Positions 1-13,135 are shown, counted from the first letter of the stretch. The stretch is DNA of 64,000 nucleotides from Trichosporon coremiiforme (GCA_039545355.1 BCJJ01000001.1:804570-868569), one strand, 5' to 3'. A program made the numbers and translations. Notes: generated by a model not told the origin, from the letters alone.

Positions 1-2040
1 GTTGGGGCATAGAGATCGGCCTCGTGCGGTGGGTGCGTTGGTGCGGTGGTGCGGCGCGGGACTCTGCGGCCCTCTGAGTCTAACCAACCGCTGTACTCGG
101 CTGGTATTTGGAGCCAAGGCTATATTTATTCAAGGAAATCACCGCACCCATCACAACGCAGAACGGACAGCTGGCCCATGGTCCAGCCGACTGACAGCCG
201 CCCGCGAGCGCGTCCGCTGCGCGCCGGTCGTGCATGAGGCTGGACCGAGGAGGGCAAAGCTATGGGACCGTAGGGGACCAGAGCGGCCACACCACGCCTA
301 CAGACGCCTGCAGATCTTGGGGCTGGATGTCTGAGACAGGGCTGGCTCGCATGGCTCGACGCAATGCATTGCATGACCATAGCTGTCTAGCACACAAGCG
401 AGAGACGATTGCAGGTGGGTCTAGTACGCACTCTGGACTCGTGACCGTCGATACGAAGGGCTCCGAAGAATGACATCTGGTTGACCGTCCGTGGTCGTGG
501 CCGTGATCGATGCGATGCGATGCGCTCATTCCGGTCCAGAGTTGTGCAAAGCTGCCCGATGGCCGTTGCCAGTGGAGGCCGTGAAGGCCGTGGAGGTGCA
601 AGATCAGGCAAGTGGTCAGGCTCTCTCGGGGCAGAAGTGCAGGGTCCGCGCCAAATCTGATTGCATAATGAATCGTACAGGGCGTAAGGCCCGAGGCTGG
701 CTTTGCTGACCAGATCGTGGAATGCCTTGCTCAGCAATAAGTCTAGCAGCGCACGAGCCAAGCCCTCGGAGCCGCTGACCTCTGGGCCTGCAGCCTTGCG
801 GAGCGGCCCTCAGCCGGCAATTCTGCTATGGCCAAGCCCGTGGCCCAGCGTGGCCCAGCGTGGCCCAGCTGAGCACCCAGCACGGCTCTCGCCTGACCCT
901 CACCACCTGCATCATTATCTCAAGGACTGATATCATCACGCAGTGATGCTTACACCACTCTACCGGACGGGGTCGCGGCTCCTAGATACCCAGTCATGAC
1001 CCAGGCCCCCGAGCCAGACCATGTCCTGACTCGAGACATGGTCTCGACATGTCTGGTTCTTCTGTGACTCCCACCCCTCCGGTCCTGCAACCTCGCTGCC
1101 CCAACTCCCCGACCCCCCCCCCCGCCCAACTGCGCGTGCGGGTCGCCGGGCGATCGTGAGGGTGTGTGAATATGGCATAATCAGAGATCTAGACCCAGAG
1201 CCCTCCTACCTATGATAACATTGGTCGTCTTCTGTAATCGAGCGAAAGCGATGGAATCACTCAGCACGCAGCGGACCAGCGCCGCGGCTTCGGGCATCAG
1301 GCGGAGGACTGAGTGCACACTAGCGAGCGCAGACGAGCGCAGAGTGGCTGCAGCAGCTGTTACACGTTGGAGACTACTGGCAGGGGCACTGGTAAGCGGG
1401 CGACAGGCCCACAGGAACGAGATATCATAAGTATGTCATGAAGCGGAAGGCCCAATAGCCACGGTGATACGGTCGGTCATGTCGGTCATGACAGTGATCT
1501 GGTGATCTGGAGCGGGCCTGGAGAGGGAGAGAGGCACATAGCACAGTCCGCCCGAACCCGAAGACGTCTGGGTGTGGTGGTGCGGGTGCGGCAATGGCGG
1601 CAGCGACGAATGGCGACGAATAGACGAAGGGCTGCAATGGGCCTCGGGTTACTGCGAGAGGGGGCATGTCGGAGAGTTGAGATACAGATTTCGAGCGTCA
1701 GCCTGGTGTGTCAAGAAAAGTAGCGAGGGCAGGGGCCAGGGGCACAAAGGGCACCCTGGGCAAGCCGAGTCCCTGACTGAGCTTCTTGACTGCACGACCC
1801 TGGGGCATCCCTGGGATGGCTATGGTCCCTATCACATGCATCAAGACCCCTTTTGAGCCGTCGCTCGTCCTTTGCATGCTCTGCTGCTGTTCCTTGTGAG
1901 ATTGTACGCTGAGGTTGTACGCCCGCTCGCCCGCCGCCCGCCGCCGTCCGCCGTCCGCTGTCGCCCGTCGCCCGTACGCCCGTGGCCCTTCTCGTGCTTG
2001 GGTGTTTTTCCTGGAGTCAGTCCTACCTTCGGTCCTAGTT
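1..2040. other. Intergenic DNA, no gene seen
   Basis: No ORF here has recognisable protein character, and no splice-joined exons could be built. The stretch holds short GC-rich simple repeats and a poly-C run near 1115-1127. It probably lies upstream of the bZIP gene's promoter. Confidence 0.6.
841..869. repeat. Short tandem repeat, 10-bp unit x3
   Basis: Three head-to-tail copies of the decamer TGGCCCAGCG, the last ending in T, lie in non-coding sequence. It looks like a simple replication-slippage repeat with no visible regulatory partner. Confidence 0.8.
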
Positions 2041-2891
2041 CCTACAGTCCTGATCTCTGGTTATCTCATCCACACCACACAATCCAGTGCAGTGCCCAGT
2101 GCAATGTCATCCGACATCCAAAGAGCAATATAAAGGCCAACCCCACCTGCCCCCTCCCCCCGACGAAAGCCATCCCAGCACCACCACCACCACCGCACCT
2201 CCGTACCTACTACCCATATCTTGGTCTAGATTCGTTGCTCTTGCTACCCAGCACAACGTTCCAGTACCTACCCCTCAGCAGCAGCAGCAACAACAATCTC
2301 TTTGCTCCACTACAGCTACAACCACCGTCATAGCCACCACAGCCACCACCGGTACCCACTCCACTACTCATCAGCGACAACCCACCGCCCACCAGTGAAC
2401 GACAACCGTATCACCCCCCCTCGCGTATCCCGAGATTGCATTGACTGCAATCGTTCCCCCCAGCCTCTCCAGTCCAAAGACCTCAGGGCAGTAGCACCCA
2501 CACCAGCGGTACTTGGATTTCCATAACTCGTTTGACCGATAATCATCAAGACACGGTTCTGCGACGTCCGCTTTACCGTACGAAAACAAAGTCTAGCGCG
2601 CAACTAGCGACACAACCTCCGGTTCGGGCGAGCATCGCGTATTACAAACGGACGGCGCCAACGCACAGCGCGCCAGTCCCTCAAGACCCGATCCACATAC
2701 CTCTGACTCAGAGGCTCGAGGCACCTGGGGCGTCAAACAACCTCGGCCGTCGGCATCGGGCTATCCCCTGTCCATTCCTCTGCCCTTGTGCATCGATCTG
2801 ATTCCCGCGATCCATATATATCTTCATACCTCTTGCACACCTCCTCCTCCCCCTCCTACTCCTACCACCCACACTGCAACACATATCCACT
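2041..2891 (+). promoter_or_regulatory. Promoter and long leader of the bZIP gene
   Basis: The strand upstream of the bZIP start is rich in CAC, CCT and CTC tracts, as in fungal 5' leaders. A TATA-like ATATATAT lies at about 2813-2820, roughly 75 nt before the ATG. Several upstream ATGs opening short frames lie between 2100 and 2800. If the transcript starts far upstream, these could act as uORFs. The transcription start itself cannot be read from sequence. Confidence 0.4.
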
Positions 2892-3863
2892 ATGGAAGCT
2901 CTCTCCGCTACCGCTCCCCCGAACCTGTTCGACCAGGGCTCCGTCGACAAGACCAACCTTTTCGTGAGTACCCTCATACAACCAACCCTCCCCACCCTCC
3001 ACTGTGGCACCCAGCACCCCGGGCCTCGGCCACCTCGGCCGCCGGGTGTTACCCCGGCGCCGCCGGTCGCCACCTGCTGGGCACACCTCGGCGCCCTTCG
3101 GCCACCACCATGCATACACAACATCAACGCAAGAGCCATCGCTAATGCATAGCAAACCATCGCTCCGTCATGGGGTAACTACCTTTACCAGAACGTGCTC
3201 CCGAGTCTGCCTGCCGACTGGCTCGCCAACGTAGGCCAGGCGGCCCAGGCTGGCCAGCAGCAGGGCTCTGAGGCTCCGGCCAACAACGAGCTGTTCCAGC
3301 AGTGGAACGCGCAGCTGCAGAACATGAACAACGAGGCTGGACCTTCCAACTACAACTACTACTACAACCAGCAGTCTGGCTCGATTGCGCCGTCTCTGCT
3401 CGCTCCGACCGTTAGTGGCTCGCCTACTGCCGCGCCGGCCCAGCCCTTAGCCCAGCCGCAACCGCAGGCCAAGCTGTCGATCGACCTTGTCGACTCGCTC
3501 GTCTCGCCCCCGAAGACGGAGGACGGGGAGGTCGAGGACGCGGACGCGCGAAGCCACCACTCTGCGGACTCGTCAAACCACGAGCACGAGCACGACGAGG
3601 GCGTCGAGCGCGACGGCATGATCTGGGGCATGAAGGTCGAGGACTACCGCGCGCTGTCTGCGCGCGAGCGCAAGCGCGTCCGCAACCGCATCTCGGCACG
3701 CACCTTCCGCGCCAAGCGCAAGGAGCACCTCAACTCGCTCGAGTCGACGCTCAACTCGAAGGACCTCGAGATCAAGCTCGCACACGAGGAGAACCTCAAG
3801 CTCAAGCGCGAGCTCGTCGAGCTCAAGCGCCGTCTCGCCCAGTACGAGGGCAAGCCGTATTAA
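2892..3863 (+). CDS. bZIP transcription factor (260 aa, 2 exons)
   Basis: Exons are 2892-2963 and 3153-3863; the 189-nt intron has donor GTGAGT and a CTAAT branch just before its AG, and the join is phase 0. The N-terminal half is Q/N/P-rich and disordered (runs such as NYNYYYNQQ). An acidic, His-rich stretch follows at about residues 120-175. The bZIP domain closes the protein: the basic region at about 194-215 contains NRISARTFR, which fits the N-x7-R DNA-contact signature, and a leucine-rich coiled coil runs to about residue 255. It should dimerise and bind DNA in the nucleus. The zipper sits at the extreme C-terminus, as in Gcn4-type factors, but the basic region is not Gcn4-like and I cannot assign an ortholog. 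The family call is secure; target genes are unknown. Confidence 0.88.
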
Positions 3864-6800
3864 AGCTTCGTCTAATCGAGCGCAGCAGTTCAGAAGTCTT
3901 CTATCCATAATCAGTATAATTCGACAGCGTCGAGAACCTCCCTGTATCAAAAGTGTAGCTATAGTAAACCCTCATCATCACCACACACCACCACACCATG
4001 ACACACCACCGATCATCAACATCGTCATCATGACTCACTTGGTTCGTCTTCCACCCCGCCAACATCCCGACCCGGGAAACGATAGGGAGCGCGGCGGCGT
4101 CCTTATTTAGAAAACAATATCCCATGCATTTGACTTTGACCCTAATCGGACTGTTGCATTTTGCGGTACCGAACAATTACTTCCTGGGCTGATGCACCGC
4201 ACCGTGCCGAGCGGCTGCGGGCCCAGAGCCTGCAGAGCCTGCAGAGCCAAGAATACACGGGACCTTGACTAAGACTTCCTGCACACTCGGCAGCTAAGCG
4301 TAAGCAAGCACCGGACCCGGGTTCGCAACGGTATGGGGGCGTGGGGGGGCGTGGGGGGCGCGGGGGCGCACAGATGTCTCATCGTCTCGAGCCTTGCGCC
4401 CAGCAGGCGCGTGACCGAGACTCGTTTGTCAGCGTGTTCAGGCCGCCGCAAGCATACACCGCAGAGACCGCAGAGATCTCTCCGCAATCTTTGACGCAAC
4501 GCCAGCTTTGTCATGTTTCCGTCGTGCTCGCTGCGCTGCCCTCTGACCCGATCGCAGCCCGCATGCATGTGCACTGTGCACTGCTCTGCTCAGCAGGGCC
4601 CAATCTGGCCCCCGATCCCGGCCGGCCGACCGCAGGGTCGTCATGCAATCCATGGTGACAGGGACGGACAGAGGGACAGGGGGCGAGGGCAGCGGAGAGA
4701 GGGTACGGAGGGTACGGAGGGTTGCTCGGCAAGGTCGGCTGCGCGATCCCAGTTGTATGTCATGAGCGATTACACAATCTTGTTGATCAGCAACTAGAAA
4801 TAACGCGCCGGCCGCTGGGCTGGCGCGCTGAGCGCTCCGGATCGGGTGCACGGGCTGGTCGGGGAAGCAGCGGATGCGGCAAATGGGTAGTAGGTCCAGT
4901 ATGCGCGAAAAATAGCGCTCTTGTGTCCTCCGACATCGCACTTCAGTGTCACTGGCTAGCTGGCTCTTGTTCTAAACATTTTCGCGCATAATCGCGCATA
5001 ATCGCGCTTTCGACGCACCCATGCGAACATGCAAACGCTTAACGCCAGTGCGCCAGCGCTATAATCCTGCTCACAACCTGTACTAATCGGAATGTCGGTT
5101 CGCCGCTAACCCTAGCGCAAGCGGACAGAAGGCTCTGTCTCCGTTCATGCGGATGATGCGGCGACTTCCCCAAGGCTTGGCATCGAGCACCCTGCCGCCA
5201 CCCCGTCGGCCCAGCGGCGAGTCTGTGAGCCGCTGCACACTGCCTGCTTCAGGACGAGACTCTCGGCGTCGGGCTGCCAAGACTAATGCAGAAGGCTGAA
5301 GCGGAAGCGTTGCGGCCTCCTGGCTTCATCGCACGAGTGGAAGGGATTACCGTGGTATGCTGAGGTACTTTGGTGATCTCTGGGTTTTGCGCCTTTGTTC
5401 TGCCTCAATTCTTCAGTTCCCTCGCTTCCCCTCGAGCAGATGAGCAGAGAGGGGGCTCGGGCAGCACGGAGAGCTCAGAGATCGCGAGTCCGTGGACTGC
5501 CCGTGAGTCCTCCCGAGCCCAGCAGCTGCGGCCGAGCGTTCTTGTCAGGTGACAGTCGCCGCGCCACAACAAAGCGCGGGCAAGGCGCTAGCTCCCCTTT
5601 TGCCTTTTTGCCCTTCGCCCTTCGCCCGTCGTCCGTCATCCTGCGCGCAGATCCGGACTTGTCACGCGCCATTCCGTTGTTTACGACCCCTCTATTCTAT
5701 ATTCGCAATGAGTACAGAGTACAACACTTCGGAACTGTGCGCAGCGTTTCCGCCCTCATCCCCCGTTTGCCCCGTTTGCCCCATGCAATCAATGCGTGCA
5801 ATGGCAGGGTAAGCTGCAACGGGTTATTCCAAAGGATGCACGTGAACATGCGGGGCTCATTGTCGACGGACGTTTCGTACGCGGACCTGTCCGCTGACAT
5901 TTTCAAGGCGGAGAGCGGAGAACGGGGAACACCACCGTTGTTTTTTGCCCGCGGATCAACTTTATCAGATCTCATGAATGGATGGCCAAGAAGGGACTTG
6001 AACGGGCAAACGCGGGAGCTTTTTTCCTCCTATCGCCCCCTCCCCCACCTCCCCACCCCTTCGCATGCCTTACGCCCCTGCGCCCCTTTGTCCAGATCTC
6101 TTGATCTGCAAGAATGTAATCTCCGCGCAGCGAGACGCTTCCAACACGTTCGCAGGTGTGCTTCTCTGCACTGCGCAAAAGACGCTCCCACGCACCTCGT
6201 TTACTCGACGCCGAATCACGCACTGGCGCCACACACACACGAGCGTCTGAGTCCTAATCTCACGACAGTACGACAGTCCATCAACAGGACCGAGCCGCCA
6301 GGCAGGTGGCCAGCCGCCGGGAATAGCCCAGATATTTCCGCACTACGCCCTCGTTTCTTATCAGAACTTTCGACTCTGCACCCTCGGGCGTGGGCGGTCA
6401 CTACTCGGTACTCGGATTGGGACTGAATTCTCTAATCGAACATGAAAGCATGTTCCAAAAGCACTGTCTGCCTCACGCCTCAGCCAGCAATGCGGTATTG
6501 AGCCAGATCTGTGCATTCACCAACGGGCTGGCTGCTGATGAACCCATGACCTCACTGAGCCGGCAGACGATCACGGACTCGAGCTCAAGGAAGCGGCGTC
6601 GGGATCCATTCCATCCCCCATCCCTCGCTCACCCCCTAGTGACCCCTACTGACCCATGCTGTCCATGACGTCCAGAGTGGACGAATCGAGGACCGGTCCA
6701 GGAAGTGGGAAGCTCGCTAGGGCTGTTTCCAGACGTGCGTGCTCCTTGCATCTTTGCAGTTTCCTGTACCACATGCGAGGCACGGCAGGCACGCAGACAA

Positions 6801-9800
6801 GACGCAGCTTAGCGAGCCTCTCGCCATCATTTCATCCCTCATCCCTGCAGACCATAATCAAGTCCAGGGCTCAACGGGATCGACGCTGGGCATCGCCTAT
6901 ACCCCCTGCTATTGCTAAACGACTGATATGAGATAGGGTTATGCTCATCGGCCCCGCGCCGCGCCACGACACTCACCCCGTCGGGCGAAGCACCAATACC
7001 GAAGTGTTGAAGTGTTCGTCCGGACAGACGTGCACGTTCGACGCTACGAGCGCGCTGGCAGTCATTGACCTGCTCCCTTACGGGGCACGATGCTGACAAC
7101 TACCTGCCACTCCGCGAGTCAGTTGATGAATGCCCCAGTGGCACTGCGTCCCGTCCCGGATAGACGACCCGATACACGAACTATCGCTGCAGTTGATGAT
7201 GAGCATTCAGTCGTCATCTGAATACAGCAGGGATCGGCACCCACTGTTGCAGTACCGTCCGCTGCCCTCGGCTGCACACGGGCTGCGCAGGCTGTTTCCG
7301 CCGGACGACCAGGTCCCAAAACAGGTCGCCAGGTCCACCCAAGTCCATCCAGGACCATGCAGGTTCATGCAAGATCCACAAAGGCTATGGTCGCTTAGCT
7401 TGGTGTCCCAGTTGGGATTTCACGCCCTACAGGACAGGGCTCTGTCACGTCCTCGCTGTGCGGTTCGTCGCCGCCGCCATCGTGTTCGGACTCAACCTTG
7501 TTTTCGCCCTGTATGTCGCGCCCGGTCCGGAAGCGCAACTGATCGACCGACCAACCACCGCGCAAAATTGGGCGATCACTCGCTCGATCACAACTATTGC
7601 CGCATAGCCTCCCTTGCCCTGGCTGAGCCTGACCGTCCGCCCGCCCCCTGCCCTCGATGCCTGCTGGGGTTCCGGCACTGAGGAGCAATCTCCGGAGCGC
7701 AGCGTGTCTCCCCCTCGGACTCCTCGGACTACTCGGACCGTTCTCGATGGCGCGCCCAGCGCCCAAGTCACAGGGCGGACCGTCCTCTTGACCGAGCTCA
7801 ATCACCAAGCTCTTTCCGTTACCCACCCTCAACGCCCGTCCCGGCACGAATGTGCTATGTACGTCGTTCTGCTGCCGGCATGGACAGGTTGAACGTACTC
7901 AAAAGACAAGTTAAGGCCGAGGCTCGTCCTTCGGTTCCTTCAATTGCCCCTTCCAATGGGTCGCTAGTCCGCTACCCTTGCGGGGCTGCAGCCAACGCCG
8001 ACGGCCTCCTTCACCGAAGACCCCTTTTCCTCTTGTCCTCGCTTCTGAAGAAACGTTACTATATTGCAACGGTAGCCTGACTTATTGTCTTAGACGAGTC
8101 CACATGCTGTCAGCCTTAACATACTGCAGATTTCTGACCCCCTGCTGTCATGGGTTTCGGTCCCGATAATCGTCGTCCCGATCCGACCTCCCTCGTGTGC
8201 GTTAGCTGACCGAGGTGTTCACCGATGCCAGTGCCTCTCGCCAATCATGAGTGGGCCGAATCACACTTGACCACATGACGTGCCCACAGCCGTTTCGCAT
8301 GGGTTGCATGACTCACATGATTCCTGCTCCTTGTTCCCTCACATTCCAATTGATATATCTTCTCCAGCCGGTCACCTTCTCAACGACCGTCTCGGAATTA
8401 GCCGATTGTTCTTAACCCTCAAGGACGACCGAACCTCCCCAGGCCCCCCCAAGCCTCCCCATGACGTACAGACGCGCAGCTGATGCAGGGCATCGGTCGA
8501 AGTTCGAGACCGCAATCGCGATAAGAATCGGGGCACTCGACTGACGCACACGACAGCACAGTTCGCGCCGTCCTAGTCACCGAAGCAGCGTCATGAATGA
8601 CGCTACCTACATGAGGATATGAGGATACCGCATTGCGGCGTCAGCTTGGGCTCGGTCCTGACCTATCCAGGAATACCTCGGCGGAATAGGCGCCGCCTGA
8701 ATTGTGAGGCAAGGTTGTTGTTCACTTGAGTACGCTTCTCGTGATCAGGACAGAAAACTCACGGCTTTGGTCATGAAAACTCATGAAAACTGACGGACTG
8801 ACTCGTTCCCAAAGGGGGGCGGCGGTTCCCAGTCCGCTCTGACTACCACTGTGCGACTCCGCGATGCCCATTCCGAGGGACATGACGAGTAGCACCCTCG
8901 CCCTGTTTCCCAAGTCCGAGCTCCCCAGTGCCTTGGTAACACGAACATGTTCGGACAACAGTATGTCATGCCCCCGAGGGCCCTGGCATCCTTTCCACAA
9001 CCATGGAGCTCCGCAGGATTCTAGCCTCGCCGAGGTATGCTGGAAACCTCGTTGCCGAGCCTTCGGTATCGTGGAGGCACTTAAGGGTCGCTATGGACCG
9101 GTGTGGCACTCCTTTGTCCCATCTGGCGGTATGCGAACGAGTGGGTTCATGAATAAGTGCAGCTCAGTGTGGCAGGGTGTAGGTTGGCGAGGCGGTTCGA
9201 GGAGCCGTGTCTGCGCTCGAAGCAGCGATGTCGGTGACTCACAACAGATATGTCGTCTTACATGAAACTTCCGGCATCCTACGCTGGCTCTCTTGATGTC
9301 ACCCCTTCGCCTGATGAGTAACTCGTCGATGCCTGAAGGTCAAGGACTGCTTGATCTGAAGCGAGCTCCAGCTTATGTGTTACAGGCGGATGTAATGCAG
9401 TGTCGTAGCACAACGACTCACCGAACTCTCACGGCTGCTTCTTGGGATCAATGCAGGCGAGCGCCGGACCCGCTAGTCTCCCGGGGTTCGCACGGCTTCG
9501 ACGACGGACAGTCCAACTGCTCATGATTGGTCGCAACGAAATCGTGAGAGCCCAGGCCGACCGCAACGGACTGGAGTGTGCAGCTAGCTCTGGGATTGGT
9601 TAGCGGTCCAGACTTCAAAAGAAAGCCGGTCGTGAGTTCTGGTGAGCGCTGACATGCAAGCTAGCAATGCGAGATGCGATTAGGCGCAACTGGCATGGAA
9701 CGCTGGGGCTGGGACTGTGAACACCGCGGACTCCCTTCTGTTTCTCCTGTCGGCGGTGCCTTCAGATCACGAGACGGTAACTGCTGGTGGGCCGTTGCCT

Positions 9801-12176
9801 TCCCGAGGTAGTATGATCCATCTCAAATGTCATCCGGTTCCAAGCGCAACTGGCGCGCATCGGCGGCAACGGAAATTCGAAAGAGCTGGTTAGGCTGGTG
9901 CCGGTGGGAGGTCCAGACCGGGCAGGGCGCTGATGCCCTGCGCACGATGTCGGAGACTAGTCGCCGATGGAAGACGAGTGGCCGTCACACAGACGAGGAA
10001 GACCATTAGTGTTCTGGTCACAGATGCTGCGTCCACCGCCCATTGATACAGCTGAGGCTCCACTGACATTCGCAACAAGCAAAGGGCCACTCAAATGATG
10101 GAATGCAGTGCTCCGATCGGGGAATGATGATGAAGTGTGATCGACGAAGGAAGCATGGACGCAAATAACTCACGGTGCGCTGAAGCTGGTAGGGGTGGAG
10201 TTGGACTGGGCTCGAACGGTTGATGACGTTCGAGAACATGCAGCGACGCGGAAAGCATAACCATCCAAGGCGGGGGTAACTGGCTGTGACGAAATGTGAA
10301 GGATGGCCTCACAACGAAGTCGGTTCATCAGCTCATGACAATTCCTGTGGGTGTGTGGAGGGGAGGTGGTTGATCGTCGGGTCTGTCGTCCGCCGAGCGC
10401 ATTTCGATCACCGGGTTTGGACTCCAACATGAGGAGTTTGAGGAGGGCGCGTGTCTGTTGTGAATTGAGCTGGGAGACGGGATGGGCAATGGAGACCGGT
10501 CTCAAGTGCAATGCCAGCTGTACGAAGAGTCTATTGCTAGCAGTGTATCGGTGATCAGTGCAGTGTCAGCAATGTCAGCAGCAGCGGCGAGGAGGACACT
10601 TGATGTTGGCCAACGATCTCCGCGCAGCGCTAATCACATGCTGCCCAGATCTGAACCCTCTAAGCGCCCACAGCCTGAACCAACCTGATAGCTCATGGCC
10701 GTTGACATCAACTGCTTTCCCCATGCGTCTGTACGCATGACTCTGGGCGCATATCCCACAATGAGGCAGTTGTTCCCACAATGCTCATCCGACGCCGCAG
10801 CATCGGGGACGGTGCCCCATGCTCCCTGACTATCCTCCTTCCCTATCCCGAACGTCCGGGAACCTCTTAAGCATGCCCATCCACTCCAATCCTGATGTCC
10901 TGATCGACGCGACTGTGTGCAGCGCGCAGCACTGACGTACCCTGGCACGCGACCAGGTATCCCGAAGTGGCAACCCGACTTGACTCCCTGCCTCCGTCCG
11001 CACCGCAGACCACAGGGCGGAAGGGCCGCCGGAGCCGCAGCAGCTGCAGAAGCCGCAGTGTGGATCCCGATTGCTATCCCGAAGCGCAGCAGCCCGATCC
11101 GAGCTCCGACGCTCGCAGCATGGCAGATCACAGGGCACGCCTGGTGCGTATGTGTCGTGTGCGCTGTCGATCGCCGATCGTTGATCGTATGAGAGGAGGG
11201 CTTGGCATGATGCCTTCATGGTGGAGACCAGCCCGAACTAGTCTACTACTCTGTGATGGCGAACCTACGACATTTTAGGGCCGCAGCTTTGTGGGTGTAA
11301 AGGACGCAAAAGCAATCGCCGTCGATTTTGATCGTCCATTGTCATCCAGAAGCATCGAGTTCTGTGCTTCTGTGAAAAGTTGAATGGTGCGACACGACAC
11401 GTCTTCAGTGGAAGTCAGCCCGAAAGTAAGTCCTCCTGCCCACAGACTGACAGGCAATACTCCCACACAATTGAGCTGTGCCGGAATGCAAACCTCATTT
11501 GGAGTCTTTCAGCAGTACGAGACGTAGTCTGTCTTTGGTAGGAGAGATATTAAACTTGAGTGTATGGGTCGATTGGATTTTGGCCAGCTGCGCCGTCTTT
11601 TCATTCTTCAATGGTGCTTATGTTGTGAGATGTGAGTGGTGCTAGCCGGCTCAGTGATGTTGTGACGTAGCGGTTGGCGGAGTCTATGTGAATGAGTGTT
11701 GCATGATTTCGATGCACTGAATGCGCTCGCAATGAGTGCTGGGGCGCGCCCTCACCGGCAGTCAGTCGACTGCCGTCTACGGTCTATTGCCTGTCCGCGG
11801 CAGGGTAGGCACTTCACACCGCGCACACGTCGACGCGTTGACACATCGATACGCTGACACGTTGACACGCTGACACGCTGACACGTCGACGCGGTCGTGG
11901 TCGCGTTGCGGGCTGCGGATCCGTCGGCCGTGCGTGCCGTTCGTGCCTCCTGTACATTCAGTCGCGTACGAGGAACGTCCGGACGTTGTCGAGTCGACAT
12001 TCCTCGTGCCAGGTAACTGGTCATTGCCAGTGCTTGCATGTCAGTCATCCTATGCTACACTCATCCGGTTCCAATCTTGTCGAGTCCTCCTAACCCCGTT
12101 ACACTGCGAGGCTGTCTCCTTCTGAAGATGAGCATCGTTCAGATCTTCCGGTGGGCATCAAGCGGAGGAGGCCAGG
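3864..12176. other. 8.3-kb gene-poor region
   Basis: Both strands were read for protein-like ORFs and for exon pairs joined by GTGAGT...CTRAY...AG. Only compositionally random ORFs were found, the longest 343 codons at 5395-6426. A few isolated donor-like and acceptor-like sites exist but no joined product resembles a protein. Small tandem repeats occur near 4218-4250, 4699-4725, 4981-5008 and 11827-11892. No transposon ends, long repeats or tRNA folds were recognised. It could hold distal regulation or non-coding transcripts; nothing here proves it. Confidence 0.55.
11827..11892. repeat. Imperfect ~10-bp tandem repeat
   Basis: About six diverged copies of a GACACGCTGA-like decamer run through this stretch, with CG-rich variants at both ends. 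It lies in the gene-poor region, outside any supported gene. Confidence 0.7.
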
Positions 12177-12592
12177 CTATGCCTCGAGCGCCTTGTCGAT
12201 CCGCTCCACGATGCTCAAGAGCTCGACACGCAGGTCGCGCAGTTCCTTCCTACATCCCGCGTCACCGGGGAAGTGGACCTTCTTCCATGGCGTGGACGGG
12301 GAGCGCGAACTGCCCTTGGAACACAGGATAACGTATCCGCAGCACTGTGTCGCTTCCTCGGTTTGCTGAAAGTCAGCTGGGGTTTCATAATGGATGAGTA
12401 GATGCACGGGGGATCGAAATCTACTCAGAAGTGGAGAGGTAAGAGGGCCGGAATGGGACCGGATGAAACACTCACGGAAGATGATGGGCGGAGGTATCGC
12501 CTCAGCCTGATTGTCAGCAGAATGCCGATGCCAGCGACGAAGAGCACGTCCGTAATCGTCTCAAGGGTCGGGTAGGGATATGCTGGGCGCAT
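12177..12592 (-). CDS. Small membrane protein, unknown function (~101 aa, 2+ exons)
   Basis: On the minus strand, exon 12476-12592 joins exon 12177-12365 at phase 0. The donor is GTGAGT and the acceptor is the short-spaced CTGACTTTCAG seen throughout this window. The product has one clear membrane segment (DVLFVAGIGILLTIRL, about residues 15-30) followed by a basic stop-transfer. A Cys-containing middle follows, then a charged helical tail ending in ERIDKALEA. The start is uncertain: the frame stays open upstream to a plausible acceptor (CACTCCCAG, ending about 12637), so a further 5' exon is likely. The ORF at 12721-12915 with another membrane segment is one candidate for it. No family recognised. 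It lies just downstream of the large regulator gene on the same strand. Confidence 0.45.
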
Positions 12593-12720
12593 GTTGATGG
12601 TGTTGTACGTACGTGTTCCGTGTGGAGCAGTCAAGACCTGGGAGTGAGCAATGTTACTTATCGCGTTAGCGCCTTGTTAGCCGGAACCGGACATGTCAGC
12701 GTCTATGACACTACAGCACA

Positions 12721-12915
12721 TTAGCTAGAACTTGTACACCAATGCATTCTGCAGGACACGCCGCATGACCCGGCGCACGCCCACGCCGAGTCTTTTGACT
12801 CTTCCGTCAGTCGCCACATGACGGGAAGAAAAAGAGCAAGGATAGAAAAGAAAAGGTAAGAGGTGGCGAGAACGAAGAGAAGTTTCGCCGTCGAAAACCA
12901 AGATAGCATCGTCAC
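12721..12915 (-). CDS. Possible small ORF or first exon with a membrane segment (64 aa)
   Basis: This ATG-initiated frame encodes a strongly hydrophobic segment (about residues 11-34, containing LLFVLATSYLFFSIL) followed by a Ser/Cys-rich tail. It sits about 130 nt upstream of the small membrane protein on the same strand and could be its first exon, giving a two-pass protein. The candidate donor (GTGTAC near its end) is weak, so the link is not established. It may also be non-coding. Confidence 0.22.
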   Translation of the reverse strand: MTMLSWFSTAKLLFVLATSYLFFSILALFLPVMWRLTEESKDSAWACAGSCGVSCRMHWCTSSS

Positions 12916-13135
12916 TTCACGACTTCTTAAACTTTCTTCTGATCAAACATTTCTTCTTGGTTGAGCGCATCGCTCTTTCGTCGTCTAGAAATATATGAGG
13001 AAGAAGGCACTTGTACACCCTTGAACATCATACCCAAATTGGAGAAAAGAAACAACCAGAGCTTCCCTCGAGCAGAGGGGCACTCATGGTGGGTGGCAGA
13101 GGTAGAGGAGATGAGATAAGAGGGTGATCCTCGGC

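Noticed and set aside
5395..6426. 343-codon plus-strand ORF
   Set aside because: Composition is random (Arg/Ser/Pro/Leu mix shifting with local GC), no domain, no conserved pattern and no supporting promoter or splice context; long chance ORFs are expected in GC-rich DNA.
6839..7099. Minus-strand frame containing a GTGAGT...ATCAG pair 54 nt apart
   Set aside because: Could be spliced in frame, but it has no ATG start and neither product resembles a protein.
7130..7681. 183-codon plus-strand ORF with overlapping minus-strand ORFs
   Set aside because: Overlapping open frames on both strands of similar length and no protein-like features point to chance.
9890..10511. Minus-strand frames joinable over a GTGAGT donor near 10171
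   Set aside because: All three phase combinations give short, featureless products; no basis to choose one.
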